8,581 bases of DNA from Lishizhenia sp. (GTDB lineage: Bacteria; Bacteroidota; Bacteroidia; Flavobacteriales_D; Crocinitomicaceae), in contig SKHH01000151.1 of NCBI GenBank assembly GCA_007117055.1, forward strand, positions 1 through 8,581, written 5' to 3'. Each line of letters starts with the position of its first letter. The stretch's first letter is position 1. Shown in pieces: positions 1 to 6,306 of this stretch. The notes beneath the pieces are model-generated. The model was not told the DNA's origin. It saw only the letters and a program-made list of their open reading frames with translations, and ran no database searches. The translations under genes and the position numbers were made by a program.

Positions 1-812
1 TCCTTCCAGAAGTGACAAGGAACATACACATCAGAAGTGAATAAATACCTTTTAAACGTAGATTTATGTCCCTTTCCATCTTTGTAAAACGCTACCCGGT
101 CAAATGCGGCTCCGTCTTCCCGTTCGTTGTAATCATCTACATTCAAATGGGTAAAAACAGGTTCGTTAAAATCATTTGAAAGGTAATCGTTTGAAGCCAC
201 TTCTTTCATTCCTAATCGTTCAAGAATTTCTCTGGCTCCGTAACCTACACGACCAAATCCTGTAAGCACCAATTTAAAATCGGTTGGAAGGTCCACTTTA
301 GAAAGTTCTTGTTCCATTTCTTTTCGGTCCTCACATTGATTAGCCGGTTTAAGCGTAAAACGTTTGCTTTTCAATCCGTAGGTCAAAAACGCATTATAAC
401 ACCCCACGATTCCCGCATAACGTCCAAAACCAATTAAGCGAAGTCCTTTCTCATTAGTTAATACTTCGTAATCGGTCAATTGAATCTTATTTTGCAATAC
501 AGCTCTTAATAAGTCACGGTTATACGGTTGTTTTTTAATCGTGTGTGAGAAAAAGAAAAAGTGCTTGTTTGGAATTAAATCTTCAATATTTACTTCTTTC
601 ACCCCAAAAATGACATCACAATCATCTAAACTTCCCACTACAGAAATCCCTTCTTTTTCATATTCTTCGTCTTTAAAAGCACGAATAGGACTCGCTTGAA
701 CAACTAATTCAATCCCTTCAAATTTATCAACCACCGCTTTACATTGTTGTGGAGATAAAGGAACTCTTTTATCTGGCGGATTTTTTCCTTCTCTAATAAT
801 ACCTAGCTTCAT
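1..812 (-). CDS. Saccharopine/alanine dehydrogenase-like NAD(P)-dependent oxidoreductase, 3' part missing at window edge
   Basis: The first 270 residues are visible, starting at ATG 810-812; the gene runs off the left edge. The N-terminus (MKLGIIREGKNPPDKRVPLS) is typical of the alanine dehydrogenase/transhydrogenase N-terminal fold. The FFFFSHTIKKQ segment (85-95) and the LIGFGRYAG segment (126-134) resemble the lysine-ketoglutarate reductase half of saccharopine-forming enzymes. K72 in VKE and H90 in SHT sit where the catalytic Lys and His of yeast-type saccharopine dehydrogenase are expected. A Rossmann dinucleotide-binding motif G-F-G-R-V-G lies at 185-190. The family catalyses NAD(P)-linked reductive amination or its reverse on amino and keto acids. 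Whether lysine is the substrate cannot be told from this half. A TAnnTTTG promoter box lies immediately upstream, so the gene probably has its own transcript. Family call is firm; exact substrate is uncertain. Confidence 0.85.
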   Translation of the reverse strand, partial: MKLGIIREGKNPPDKRVPLSPQQCKAVVDKFEGIELVVQASPIRAFKDEEYEKEGISVVGSLDDCDVIFGVKEVNIEDLIPNKHFFFFSHTIKKQPYNRDLLRAVLQNKIQLTDYEVLTNEKGLRLIGFGRYAGIVGCYNAFLTYGLKSKRFTLKPANQCEDRKEMEQELSKVDLPTDFKLVLTGFGRVGYGAREILERLGMKEVASNDYLSNDFNEPVFTHLNVDDYNEREDGAAFDRVAFYKDGKGHKSTFKRYLFTSDVYVPCHFWK

Positions 813-828
813 GAATATTGCGTTTGTG

Positions 829-836
829 CAAAAATA
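829..836 (-). promoter_or_regulatory. Probable promoter -7 box for the dehydrogenase gene
   Basis: Read on the minus strand, this is TATTTTTG, an exact match to the Bacteroidota TAnnTTTG box, 16 nt before the start codon. That predicts a very short 5' leader. There is no clean TTG about 20 nt further upstream, only a T-rich stretch, so the -33 element is weak or missing. Confidence 0.5.
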
Positions 837-870
837 GCAAGATTTTGAGATTAGAAAAGGGAAAGAGCGT

Positions 871-918
871 GTAAACTACAGGGTAAACTAGTACAAATCT
901 ATTCCATGTAATTCCATG
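871..918. repeat. Two short direct repeats between RNase HI and the dehydrogenase
   Basis: GTAAACTA occurs at 871-878 and 883-890 (12-bp period), and ATTCCATG occurs at 901-908 and 911-918 (10-bp period). Both lie in the 145-bp gap between two minus-strand genes. Spacing of about one helical turn could suit a protein-binding site, but nothing else supports that and the copies may be chance. No clear hairpin terminator for RNase HI is visible here. Confidence 0.3.
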
Positions 919-957
919 ACTTTTAGATCAATCTTCGCAGGGAATAATTGAATTCAT

Positions 958-1590
958 CTACTTCCTTCCGAAATCAGCAGGAATTTCTCCCCAAGCTTTG
1001 GTTTCCCATTTTAGAATTTTATTTTCGTATGTATTTTCTTTGAGCCAGTTTTCCGCCCTTTGGATTAATGCGAAAAGCTTTCTATTCTTCTCACTTCTAG
1101 CGTGATTTGTTCGACATCGTTTCGCTTTGACCCAGCTAATGGCTATTTTACTATCCGAATAAATCGGGAGTGTCATGCGATGTTTTTTACAATATGCCAA
1201 AGCATGAACAAGCGCAAGGAATTCAACAATATTATTCGTACCATCCTCAAAGGGTCCTTCTTGAAACAGAACAGTTTCTGTATCGGTATAAACGCCCTTG
1301 TACTCCACTACACCTGTTTTTGTATTCCAGGCCCCATCCACGCAAATCGTATTTAAGATAGGTTCACCAATTTTCGCCAATTCTTCTTTTGTCAATCGCT
1401 GTTTGGAAAAATTCTTACCTATAAAATCCTCACTCGAACTTTTGAAGGCCTCTTCCGCCAATTCTTTTGTCATAAAAGATTTATACACCGCTTTAGGAAA
1501 CCCTTTTATTTGTTCTTGACATTCGTCCCAAGAATTAAACACTCCGGTTTCTCGTCCTTTCCACACTACGTAATATTTCTGTTTTGCCAT
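958..1590 (-). CDS. rnhA: Ribonuclease HI with N-terminal hybrid-binding (viroplasmin-like) domain
   Basis: A 210-aa enzyme that cleaves the RNA strand of RNA:DNA hybrids in the cytoplasm, acting on R-loops and primer remnants. Residues 4-50 (YYVVWKGRETGVF, then FPKAVYKSF) form the small viroplasmin/hybrid-binding domain that grips hybrid or double-stranded RNA. A charged linker follows, then the RNase H fold from about 81. All four catalytic acids are present: D85 in CVDGA, E123 in IVEFLAL, D146 in YSDSKIA and D206 in IPADFGRK. Length suits the family form carrying this extra domain. I start at ATG 1588-1590, because the reading frame also runs upstream to a TTG at 1627-1629, but those 13 extra residues precede the usual start of the binding domain. 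No clear promoter was seen upstream. Confidence 0.93.
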   Translation of the reverse strand: MAKQKYYVVWKGRETGVFNSWDECQEQIKGFPKAVYKSFMTKELAEEAFKSSSEDFIGKNFSKQRLTKEELAKIGEPILNTICVDGAWNTKTGVVEYKGVYTDTETVLFQEGPFEDGTNNIVEFLALVHALAYCKKHRMTLPIYSDSKIAISWVKAKRCRTNHARSEKNRKLFALIQRAENWLKENTYENKILKWETKAWGEIPADFGRK

Positions 1591-1959
1591 TTTTCGAAGG
1601 TGTAATTCTGGCTCGTCATGAAAAGCCAATTCGAGGGTAAAATTAATGGATGTTTGAGGATAATCCTTACAGTGGTTAAAAATAATTATGAATGATGTTT
1701 ATCAAAAACTACGTTGATTATGACAAATATCAGTTTAGACATGGGGAAAAGTCATTTTTTACTTGATTACTCTCCCCTATTTTTGTTTGAACATAGAAAA
1801 AGTTAGGATTTGTGTTTGTTTCGCAGTAATTCAACTATTGTTTCAAATAACGCAAGAACAACAGTCAACCTATCTTTAAAGCTAGATAGTAGAAAACAGA
1901 AAAAAATATTAACTCCTAAAACGACATAAGAGTTTGACGTTTTAGACAAACGAAGTATA
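1591..1959. other. Gap with no recognisable gene
   Basis: This 369-bp stretch upstream of rnhA holds no gene I can support. A short plus-strand frame (1719-1805) and a 64-codon minus-strand frame (1803-1997) show no known motif. A small stem, CTATCT 1870-1875 with AGATAG 1884-1889, lies within it but has no T-tract on either strand. A loose GGGGA/TCCCC pairing around 1742-1776, followed by a T-rich stretch, resembles a weak plus-strand terminator, yet no plus-strand gene precedes it. The region could include decayed coding sequence or the unseen rnhA promoter. Confidence 0.5.
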
Positions 1960-2193
1960 ATGGTGATAGCTGAAAAGTGTGAGCAATATGAGAACAAGAG
2001 TAACGAACAAATTTTAAGTCCAGAATCTTTTGTTTTTATTCAGGGTATGAATCCCAATAAAATAAGTCGGGAGGAATTAAACGAATTGAAAAATCAAGAA
2101 CTCAATGGCGGCAGAAAATATTCGAACGATTATAATCAAGTACCTTACAAACGTCCATCAATTATCCAACGGTTGTTTAATTGCAAGATGTAG
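1960..2193 (+). CDS. Doubtful small hypothetical protein (77 aa)
   Basis: I do not recognise this protein. The frame runs from ATG 1960-1962 to TAG 2191-2193 and encodes a polar, charged peptide with no membrane segment or signal peptide; its C-terminal half is basic (VPYKRPSIIQRLF). The composition (many Lys, Asn, Glu) resembles small soluble Bacteroidota proteins more than random reverse-strand translation, and no gene lies opposite its main part. Against it: no ribosome-binding site or TAnnTTTG promoter box is visible, and there is no recognised domain. The same frame is open further upstream (1807-1926) and interrupted by a single TAA at 1927-1929, so it might be the tail of a longer broken gene. 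Confidence 0.28.
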   Translation: MVIAEKCEQYENKSNEQILSPESFVFIQGMNPNKISREELNELKNQELNGGRKYSNDYNQVPYKRPSIIQRLFNCKM

Positions 2194-2332
2194 AATAATC
2201 AATAGTATTTACTAGAGATGTTTTTTATGAAAGTAAAATCGTCTTTGTATGTAAATTCATTTTGTTTTCCGAACTAGAAGAGCTAATTCCAATAGGTCTC
2301 ATATACGATTTTCTAAAATGTTTTTTTGCATG

Positions 2333-2364
2333 AAAAAAAAGTCTATTCTTACGAATAGACTTTT
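2333..2364 (-). terminator. Intrinsic terminator of rpmH
   Basis: GTCTATTC (2341-2348) pairs perfectly with GAATAGAC (2353-2360) around a 4-nt loop, and AAAA/TTTT extends the stem to 12 bp. On the minus strand the stem is followed by an uninterrupted run of T residues (the A run 2333-2340). It lies 22 nt after the rpmH stop codon, in the right orientation, and indicates that rpmH is transcribed alone. Confidence 0.9.
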
Positions 2365-2386
2365 CAGTTTTATTATGAACTAAGCA

Positions 2387-2545
2387 CTAACGCTTTGCCA
2401 ACTTCTCATCAGAGACAGTTAATTTCTTTCTTCCTTTACGGCGACGAGCAGCTAACACTCTTCTACCATTTTTAGTAGCCATTCTACTTCTAAACCCATG
2501 CTTGTTTCTTCTTTTTCTCTGCGATGGTTGAAACGTTCTTTTCAT
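2387..2545 (-). CDS. rpmH: 50S ribosomal protein L34
   Basis: A 52-residue, very basic protein of the large ribosomal subunit that binds 23S rRNA. The sequence starts MKRTFQPSQRKRRNKHGFR and continues with RMATKNGRRVLAARRRKGRKKL, which is the diagnostic L34 pattern (T-[FY]-Q-P-S near the start, HGFR-x-RM-x-T-x-NGR-x-VL, and RR-x-KGRKKL). The start is ATG 2543-2545 and the stop TAG 2387-2389. Length is slightly above the 44-50 aa usual elsewhere and normal for this phylum. It has its own consensus promoter upstream and a strong terminator downstream. In many bacteria rpmH is followed by rnpA; here it is not, and the transcript ends at once. The divergent neighbour is ispH. Confidence 0.97.
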   Translation of the reverse strand: MKRTFQPSQRKRRNKHGFRSRMATKNGRRVLAARRRKGRKKLTVSDEKLAKR

Positions 2546-2589
2546 ATCTTAGTTTTTTCTTAATTTTTTCTTTCTCCCAAAACGGACGG

Positions 2590-2618
2590 CAAAGATATAT
2601 AATTTTCCATTTATTCAA
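2590..2618 (-). promoter_or_regulatory. Bacteroidota-type promoter of rpmH
   Basis: On the minus strand, TTG (2618-2616) is followed after 18 nt by TATCTTTG (2597-2590), a full match to the TTG / TAnnTTTG promoter of the phylum's primary sigma factor. It predicts a leader of about 40 nt before the rpmH ATG. Confidence 0.75.
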
Positions 2619-2754
2619 AAGGTTTGATAAAAATAATTAAAAATAAATGTTTACCTCCTGTGATTTAAAGCTACTTGTGTTGAATCCACTATCAAAAAAA
2701 AGTAACTTAATTTTCTCTTTGATAAATACTGGAAGGCATAAATTCAATATACAG

Positions 2755-2787
2755 TTGAACAATATCTACAAAAATCGGTTACTTTTG
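2755..2787 (+). promoter_or_regulatory. Probable promoter of ispH
   Basis: TTG at 2755-2757 and TACTTTTG at 2780-2787 match the TTG / TAnnTTTG form with a 22-nt spacer, at the long end of the usual range. The predicted transcript would begin about 20 nt before the ispH ATG. It faces away from the rpmH promoter about 140 bp to the left. Confidence 0.55.
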
Positions 2788-2814
2788 AAAAGTAATTAAT
2801 TTGACGATTCATAT

Positions 2815-4038
2815 ATGAAACAATTCGATATACCAGCATTTTATAAGTCTCCCATTATTTCCAAAGTAAAGGAGGCGCGCAAAATAAGAGACCCTCGAAA
2901 AAAAGATTTTACCCCCACTCTATTAAACTTTGGACCGATTCAAATCTACATTGCACGGCATTTTGGTTTTTGCTATGGAGTTGAAAATGCGATTGAAATT
3001 TCCTACAAAGCCTTAGAAGAGAACAAAGGGAAACGCATTTTTCTATTATCACAAATGATTCACAACCCAGATGTTAATGATGACCTGACGCGTAATGGCA
3101 TTCAGTTTTTACAAGACACCTTAGGCAATCAATTGATACCTTTTGAAACACTTACTCCTGAAGATGTTGTGATTATCCCCGCATTTGGAACCACACTAAG
3201 TATCATGAATCGATTAGAGGATCTTGGAGTTGATATTCAAAAATATGACACTACCTGTCCTTTTGTAGAGAAAGTCTGGAATCGTTCAGATAAACTTGGA
3301 AAAGATAACCATACTATCATTATTCATGGAAAACATCAACATGAGGAAACAAGAGCGACTTTTTCGCATGCCGCAGAGTCTGGTGCTGCCATTGTAGTGA
3401 AAGATTTATCGGAAGCAAAAAAACTAGCAGATGTGATTTTAGGAAATATAAGTACGGATGAATTTTACAAAGAATTTGAAGGGAAATATAGCTCCAACTT
3501 CGATCCAAACAAAGACCTAGAAAAAGTAGGTGTTGTAAATCAAACTACCATGCTAGCCAGTGAAACTCAGGAAATAGCCGATTTCTTTAAAGGGATTATG
3601 CTTAACAAATACGGTGAGGAAAATATCAAAGACCATTTTGCTGATACCCGTGATACACTGTGTTATGCAACCAACGATAATCAAAATGCGACCATGGGAC
3701 TACTTGAAACTGATGCCGATTTAGCTTTTGTTGTGGGAGGTTATAACAGTTCGAACACTACACATTTGGTCGAGTTACTCGAAAAGAAATTCCCTACTTA
3801 TTTTATCAAAAATGTTTCTGAAATTAAAGATCATTCTACTATCCATCATTTTGATATTCATGATAAAAGTTTAAAAACTACATCTCCTTTTTTACCCGAG
3901 GTTACTACACTGAAAGTAATTGTTACCTCTGGAGCGTCTTGCCCTGACTCTATGGTAGATGCTGTAATTCAGAAACTTTTATCTTATTTTGAAGAACATA
4001 AGTCAATTGATGAAGTACTCTCTGAATTGGAAGATTAG
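2815..4038 (+). CDS. ispH: 4-hydroxy-3-methylbut-2-enyl diphosphate reductase, long form
   Basis: IspH (LytB) is the last enzyme of the cytoplasmic MEP pathway. It reduces HMBPP to the isoprenoid precursors IPP and DMAPP with a [4Fe-4S] cluster. The three cluster cysteines are visible: C53 in HFGFCYGVE, C148 in DTTCPFVEKVW and C283 in DTLCYATNDNQ. Substrate and proton-relay residues also fit: H176 and E178 in HGKHQHEETRAT, the NQTTM motif at 242-246, and S312/N314 in GGYNSSNTTHL. At 407 aa it is about 90 residues longer than the E. coli enzyme, with an extended N-terminus and an insertion near 200-235. This matches the long form of cyanobacteria and plants. The near-C-terminal TSGASCPD has Cys376 where I recall Thr in that group. 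The start is the ATG just after a consensus promoter. It is a single gene, divergent from rpmH. Confidence 0.96.
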   Translation: MKQFDIPAFYKSPIISKVKEARKIRDPRKKDFTPTLLNFGPIQIYIARHFGFCYGVENAIEISYKALEENKGKRIFLLSQMIHNPDVNDDLTRNGIQFLQDTLGNQLIPFETLTPEDVVIIPAFGTTLSIMNRLEDLGVDIQKYDTTCPFVEKVWNRSDKLGKDNHTIIIHGKHQHEETRATFSHAAESGAAIVVKDLSEAKKLADVILGNISTDEFYKEFEGKYSSNFDPNKDLEKVGVVNQTTMLASETQEIADFFKGIMLNKYGEENIKDHFADTRDTLCYATNDNQNATMGLLETDADLAFVVGGYNSSNTTHLVELLEKKFPTYFIKNVSEIKDHSTIHHFDIHDKSLKTTSPFLPEVTTLKVIVTSGASCPDSMVDAVIQKLLSYFEEHKSIDEVLSELED

Positions 4039-4126
4039 TATAATTTAATAAAGCTATCATGTGAAATCGTAAAACAGTAAGTTCTAACGTAAGCTTAATA
4101 GAAAGAGTACTTTTTATATTTCGTTT

Positions 4127-4219
4127 TTTAACCGCCAAGAGCACCAGGGTTTCGCAAAGTTCGTGGAAAAGTCTTTATCTTGCACTTTGCGTACCATTTG
4201 CACCTTCTTAGCAGTTAAA
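4127..4219. repeat. Imperfect inverted repeat of about 93 bp between convergent genes
   Basis: The outer arms, 4127-4140 (TTTAACCGCCAAGA) and 4206-4219, match at 12 of 14 positions; the inner arms CGCAAAGT 4153-4160 and ACTTTGCG 4184-4191 match perfectly. Both outer mismatches are C opposite A on the plus strand, which become G-U pairs in a minus-strand transcript. It lies in the 322-bp gap between the converging ispH and DUF4301 genes, where it could fold into RNA and end or protect the DUF4301 message. Its AACCGC...CGCAAAG wording resembles intergenic repeats I recall from flavobacterial genomes; that part is memory, not shown here. Nothing else is evident in the gap apart from a short direct repeat near 4315-4360. 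Confidence 0.65.
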
Positions 4220-4314
4220 CTTTACAAAATCGTTTTTTCACTGTTAATTACATGTTTATCCTCCAGTTTACCCCTAGTTTATTATGCTTAGTTATTTTGT
4301 CAACTTCGTCAACA

Positions 4315-4360
4315 TTATAGGAACGCTGATTGCTTATGATAAATAGCTTATAGAACGCAA
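4315..4360. repeat. Short direct repeat next to the DUF4301 stop codon
   Basis: TTATAGGAACGC at about 4315-4326 recurs as TTATAGAACGC at about 4348-4358 (one base missing), with a GCTTAT pair between them. The second copy ends 2 bp before the DUF4301 stop codon (TAA, 4361-4363). It may be a small local duplication; no hairpin or T-tract accompanies it. Confidence 0.35.
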
Positions 4361-5758
4361 TTATTTCTCTCGATGAGGGGCGTTTAATAAGTCTAATATA
4401 GTTTTTACAGGGGTGAATGTTTCTGAAGGAACTTCTACAAAAACGGTTAGCCAGTTTGCCATACTTCCGTTCCAAAGTCCGGGACGCTCTATAAATTTAA
4501 TTGGTTTCCCTTCAAATTTCTTATCTACAATAAAGTATTTGGAATGATCTGCAAACTCATTCAAATCAAGCTTATCGCCCAAAATTGTTGTATTCGATAA
4601 TGCGATTAAAACAGGGTTGAAATATTGGCTTTGTACCATCAATCGATACTGTTCTCCGCGCATTTTAATTTGCGCTTTTTCTACGATTTGCTTTGAAACA
4701 GTTCCGTCTTCATGCTCCACCCAAAAAGGTCCCCCTCCTGGTTGCCCCTCATTTCTCACCATTCCACAAACACGAATTGGACGCAACACTAAAGCTTTAC
4801 ATGTTTCATTATTCAAACGATCAAAATCGTAGTTTTTATCAAACAATTGATAGGATAAATTTAATTTCTTTAGCTCCTCAATGGGTTGGTCCGAATGATA
4901 AACATCACGTAAATCGGATTTTAGTTGCTGTAAAAAGCCTCCTAAATACTGAAAGTTTTCAATAGATGCATTTGACTTCGACTCTTGTTGGATATTGTCT
5001 ATATTTTTGATAAAAACAATATCCGAGGAAATAGCGTTCAAATTATCTAATAAAGCTCCGTGTCCGCAAGGTCTGCGCAATTGATTTCCATCTTCTTTTG
5101 TGACTACGTTACCATCCGTATCAAAAGCATAAGAATCCGATTTAGGGTTTTGCAGTGAAGTAGAAACTTCAACATCACGACCTGTAAGCGCAATTACATG
5201 CTCTAAAGAAGTGCGTATCTGATCCTCGAACAACGGATTAATAGTAAAGTGAAACTTGACCTTATTTTCTTTAATTCTCAAACCTTGTAGCACATGCTCT
5301 TGAAAAGCATTAAAAATAAATGAACGTGAGCGGTGAAAGGGCAATAAACCTTTCGGCTGTCCGCCCAATTGCAACCCATGTTCTTTCAAAAGAAATGCGA
5401 TAAAGTCCTCGAGGTTAATATCATAATCCCTTACCTTCATCTTTAAATCAAACGGTAACAATTCGAAAAACGCAAATTCTTGAATGGCATTTAAAAACTT
5501 CTCTGTTTTCCCTCTGTTCTCTTCATTAGGATCATCAAGAAAATCATATAAGAAAGCAAACATGCGAGAACCTGAGCCAGAAGCAGGAATGAAAAAAGTA
5601 ATTTCATCGTTCGATTTTTGAAAGCGTACTTCATATTTCTTTTTTTCAAAACTCGAATGAACCAATACTCCCTCATTCAACTTACACGCTCCAATCAACT
5701 TAATTTCAGGTTGTTCTCCAAAAACTTTCTCACGCTGTTTTTCTATAATTGCATCCAT
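4361..5758 (-). CDS. DUF4301 family protein, nucleotidyltransferase-like
   Basis: A 465-aa cytoplasmic protein with no signal peptide or membrane segment, recognised as DUF4301, a family found mainly in Bacteroidota and usually about 500 aa long. Its function is not established. Visible features suggest a sugar-nucleotide transferase (GT-A) fold: PASGSGSRMF at 58-67 resembles the glycine-rich nucleotide-binding loop, GGQPKGLLPFH at 132-142 resembles the KGL-PF substrate loop of sugar-1-phosphate nucleotidyltransferases, and GHGALLDNLN (232-241) followed by IVFIKNIDNI (247-256) resembles the strand carrying metal-binding acids. The block RPIRVCGMVRNEGQPGGGPFWVE (326-348) is the family hallmark. 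It starts at ATG 5756-5758 behind a probable promoter and is a single gene, so neighbours give no clue to substrate. Family call is firm; the enzyme activity is inference. Confidence 0.85.
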   Translation of the reverse strand: MDAIIEKQREKVFGEQPEIKLIGACKLNEGVLVHSSFEKKKYEVRFQKSNDEITFFIPASGSGSRMFAFLYDFLDDPNEENRGKTEKFLNAIQEFAFFELLPFDLKMKVRDYDINLEDFIAFLLKEHGLQLGGQPKGLLPFHRSRSFIFNAFQEHVLQGLRIKENKVKFHFTINPLFEDQIRTSLEHVIALTGRDVEVSTSLQNPKSDSYAFDTDGNVVTKEDGNQLRRPCGHGALLDNLNAISSDIVFIKNIDNIQQESKSNASIENFQYLGGFLQQLKSDLRDVYHSDQPIEELKKLNLSYQLFDKNYDFDRLNNETCKALVLRPIRVCGMVRNEGQPGGGPFWVEHEDGTVSKQIVEKAQIKMRGEQYRLMVQSQYFNPVLIALSNTTILGDKLDLNEFADHSKYFIVDKKFEGKPIKFIERPGLWNGSMANWLTVFVEVPSETFTPVKTILDLLNAPHREK

Positions 5759-5784
5759 TTATTATCTTGATTTTGTTCTGTTTG

Positions 5785-5816
5785 TAAAGCTAATAATATT
5801 TTATATTTATCTGCAA
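5785..5816 (-). promoter_or_regulatory. Probable promoter of the DUF4301 gene
   Basis: On the minus strand, TTG (5816-5814) and TAGCTTTA (5792-5785) are separated by 21 nt, one base short of the TAnnTTTG consensus. The position implies a leader of roughly 20 nt before the ATG. Confidence 0.42.
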
Positions 5817-5929
5817 GTTTTCCCACTAGCTTACAGGGCAAACTCATACTTTTACTTTGAATTTTAACTCATTTCTATGTGATAAATGATTTGTCATAAG
5901 TCGAATACAGAAGAAATCATATATATGCC

Positions 5930-6064
5930 ATGATTCCGGTGTTCTTCTTGACCTATCGATGCGCCGAGTTTACCGAGGTGAAAGACAGAATCCAACAAAA
6001 TAAGTCTATAAATTGTGGGATTGATGTTTGTAAAAGCTTCAAAACAGAAATAGGTTTTCAATAA
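5930..6064 (+). CDS. Doubtful 44-codon ORF
   Basis: I do not recognise this peptide. ATG 5930-5932 to TAA 6062-6064 would encode 44 residues beginning MIPVFFLTYRCAEFTEVKDR, with three cysteines and no clear membrane segment. It lies alone on the plus strand in the 548-bp gap between two minus-strand genes, with no ribosome-binding site or good promoter box. It is listed only because it is the longest plausible frame in this gap and carries a mixed, protein-like composition. It may be chance or a gene fragment. Confidence 0.15.
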   Translation: MIPVFFLTYRCAEFTEVKDRIQQNKSINCGIDVCKSFKTEIGFQ

Positions 6065-6069
6065 ACTTT

Positions 6070-6155
6070 AATTCGACAAGCTCCCTTCGACTCATTCGCT
6101 TGGGGCACCGCAGGGCACCGCATTACATCGCGTTGTAACAGCCTGTCACGATGTA
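6070..6155. repeat. GC-richer intergenic repeat cluster with tandem 10-mer and hairpin
   Basis: Two TTCGAC units (6072-6077 and 6086-6091) precede a perfect tandem duplication of GGGCACCGCA (6103-6112 and 6113-6122). Next comes an inverted repeat, TACATCG 6124-6130 with CGATGTA 6149-6155, whose loop contains a further ACAG/CTGT pair. The block is clearly richer in G and C than its surroundings. It sits in the 548-bp gap (5759-6306), some 150 nt past the end of the TonB-like gene. The TTCGAC-rich wording resembles dispersed intergenic repeats I recall from Bacteroidota; genome-wide copies cannot be tested here. The rest of the gap holds only the DUF4301 promoter, the doubtful small ORF and minor hairpins. 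Confidence 0.5.
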
Positions 6156-6162
6156 TATTTTC

Positions 6163-6179
6163 AAGTTCATATAGAACTT
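6163..6179. repeat. Small perfect inverted repeat
   Basis: AAGTTC (6163-6168) and GAACTT (6174-6179) flank a 5-nt ATATA spacer. It directly follows the repeat cluster. The symmetry could suit a dimeric regulator or a small hairpin, but there is no promoter beside it and no T-tract of useful length. Confidence 0.3.
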
Positions 6180-6283
6180 AGAAAATAACAAGCGGGAAAG
6201 TGGTTTATTCGCCCCCTCTTTCTTATTATTGATTTTCAATTCATTACAGTTGTTTCGGAAGTAGTGACACTGTCAATGCCCCG

Positions 6284-6298
6284 TCAACTAATAGTTGA
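6284..6298 (-). terminator. Weak candidate terminator hairpin after the TonB-like gene
   Basis: TCAACT (6284-6289) and AGTTGA (6293-6298) form a 6-bp stem around AAT, beginning 8 nt past the stop codon of the minus-strand TonB-like gene. There is no T-tract after the stem on the minus strand, so it may only mark the 3' end of the message. A second small stem, TGACA/TGTCA, lies at 6265-6275. Confidence 0.25.
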
Positions 6299-6306
6299 TT
6301 TTAGCC

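Noticed and set aside
1102..1519. Plus-strand frames opposite rnhA
   Set aside because: They are shadows: the RNase H frame on the other strand has all catalytic motifs, and these translations match nothing.
1627..1629. TTG as an upstream start of rnhA
   Set aside because: It would add 13 residues before the normal beginning of the hybrid-binding domain, and a better ATG lies at 1588-1590.
1870..1889. CTATCT/AGATAG hairpin as a terminator
   Set aside because: There is no T-tract on either strand and no gene ends nearby.
1803..1997. 64-codon minus-strand frame with a hydrophobic middle
   Set aside because: It has no recognised motif, start signal or promoter. Its hydrophobic composition is what reverse reading of this AT-rich, lysine-coding DNA would give.
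4617..4965. Plus-strand frames opposite the DUF4301 gene
   Set aside because: They are antisense to conserved family motifs, with no start signals.
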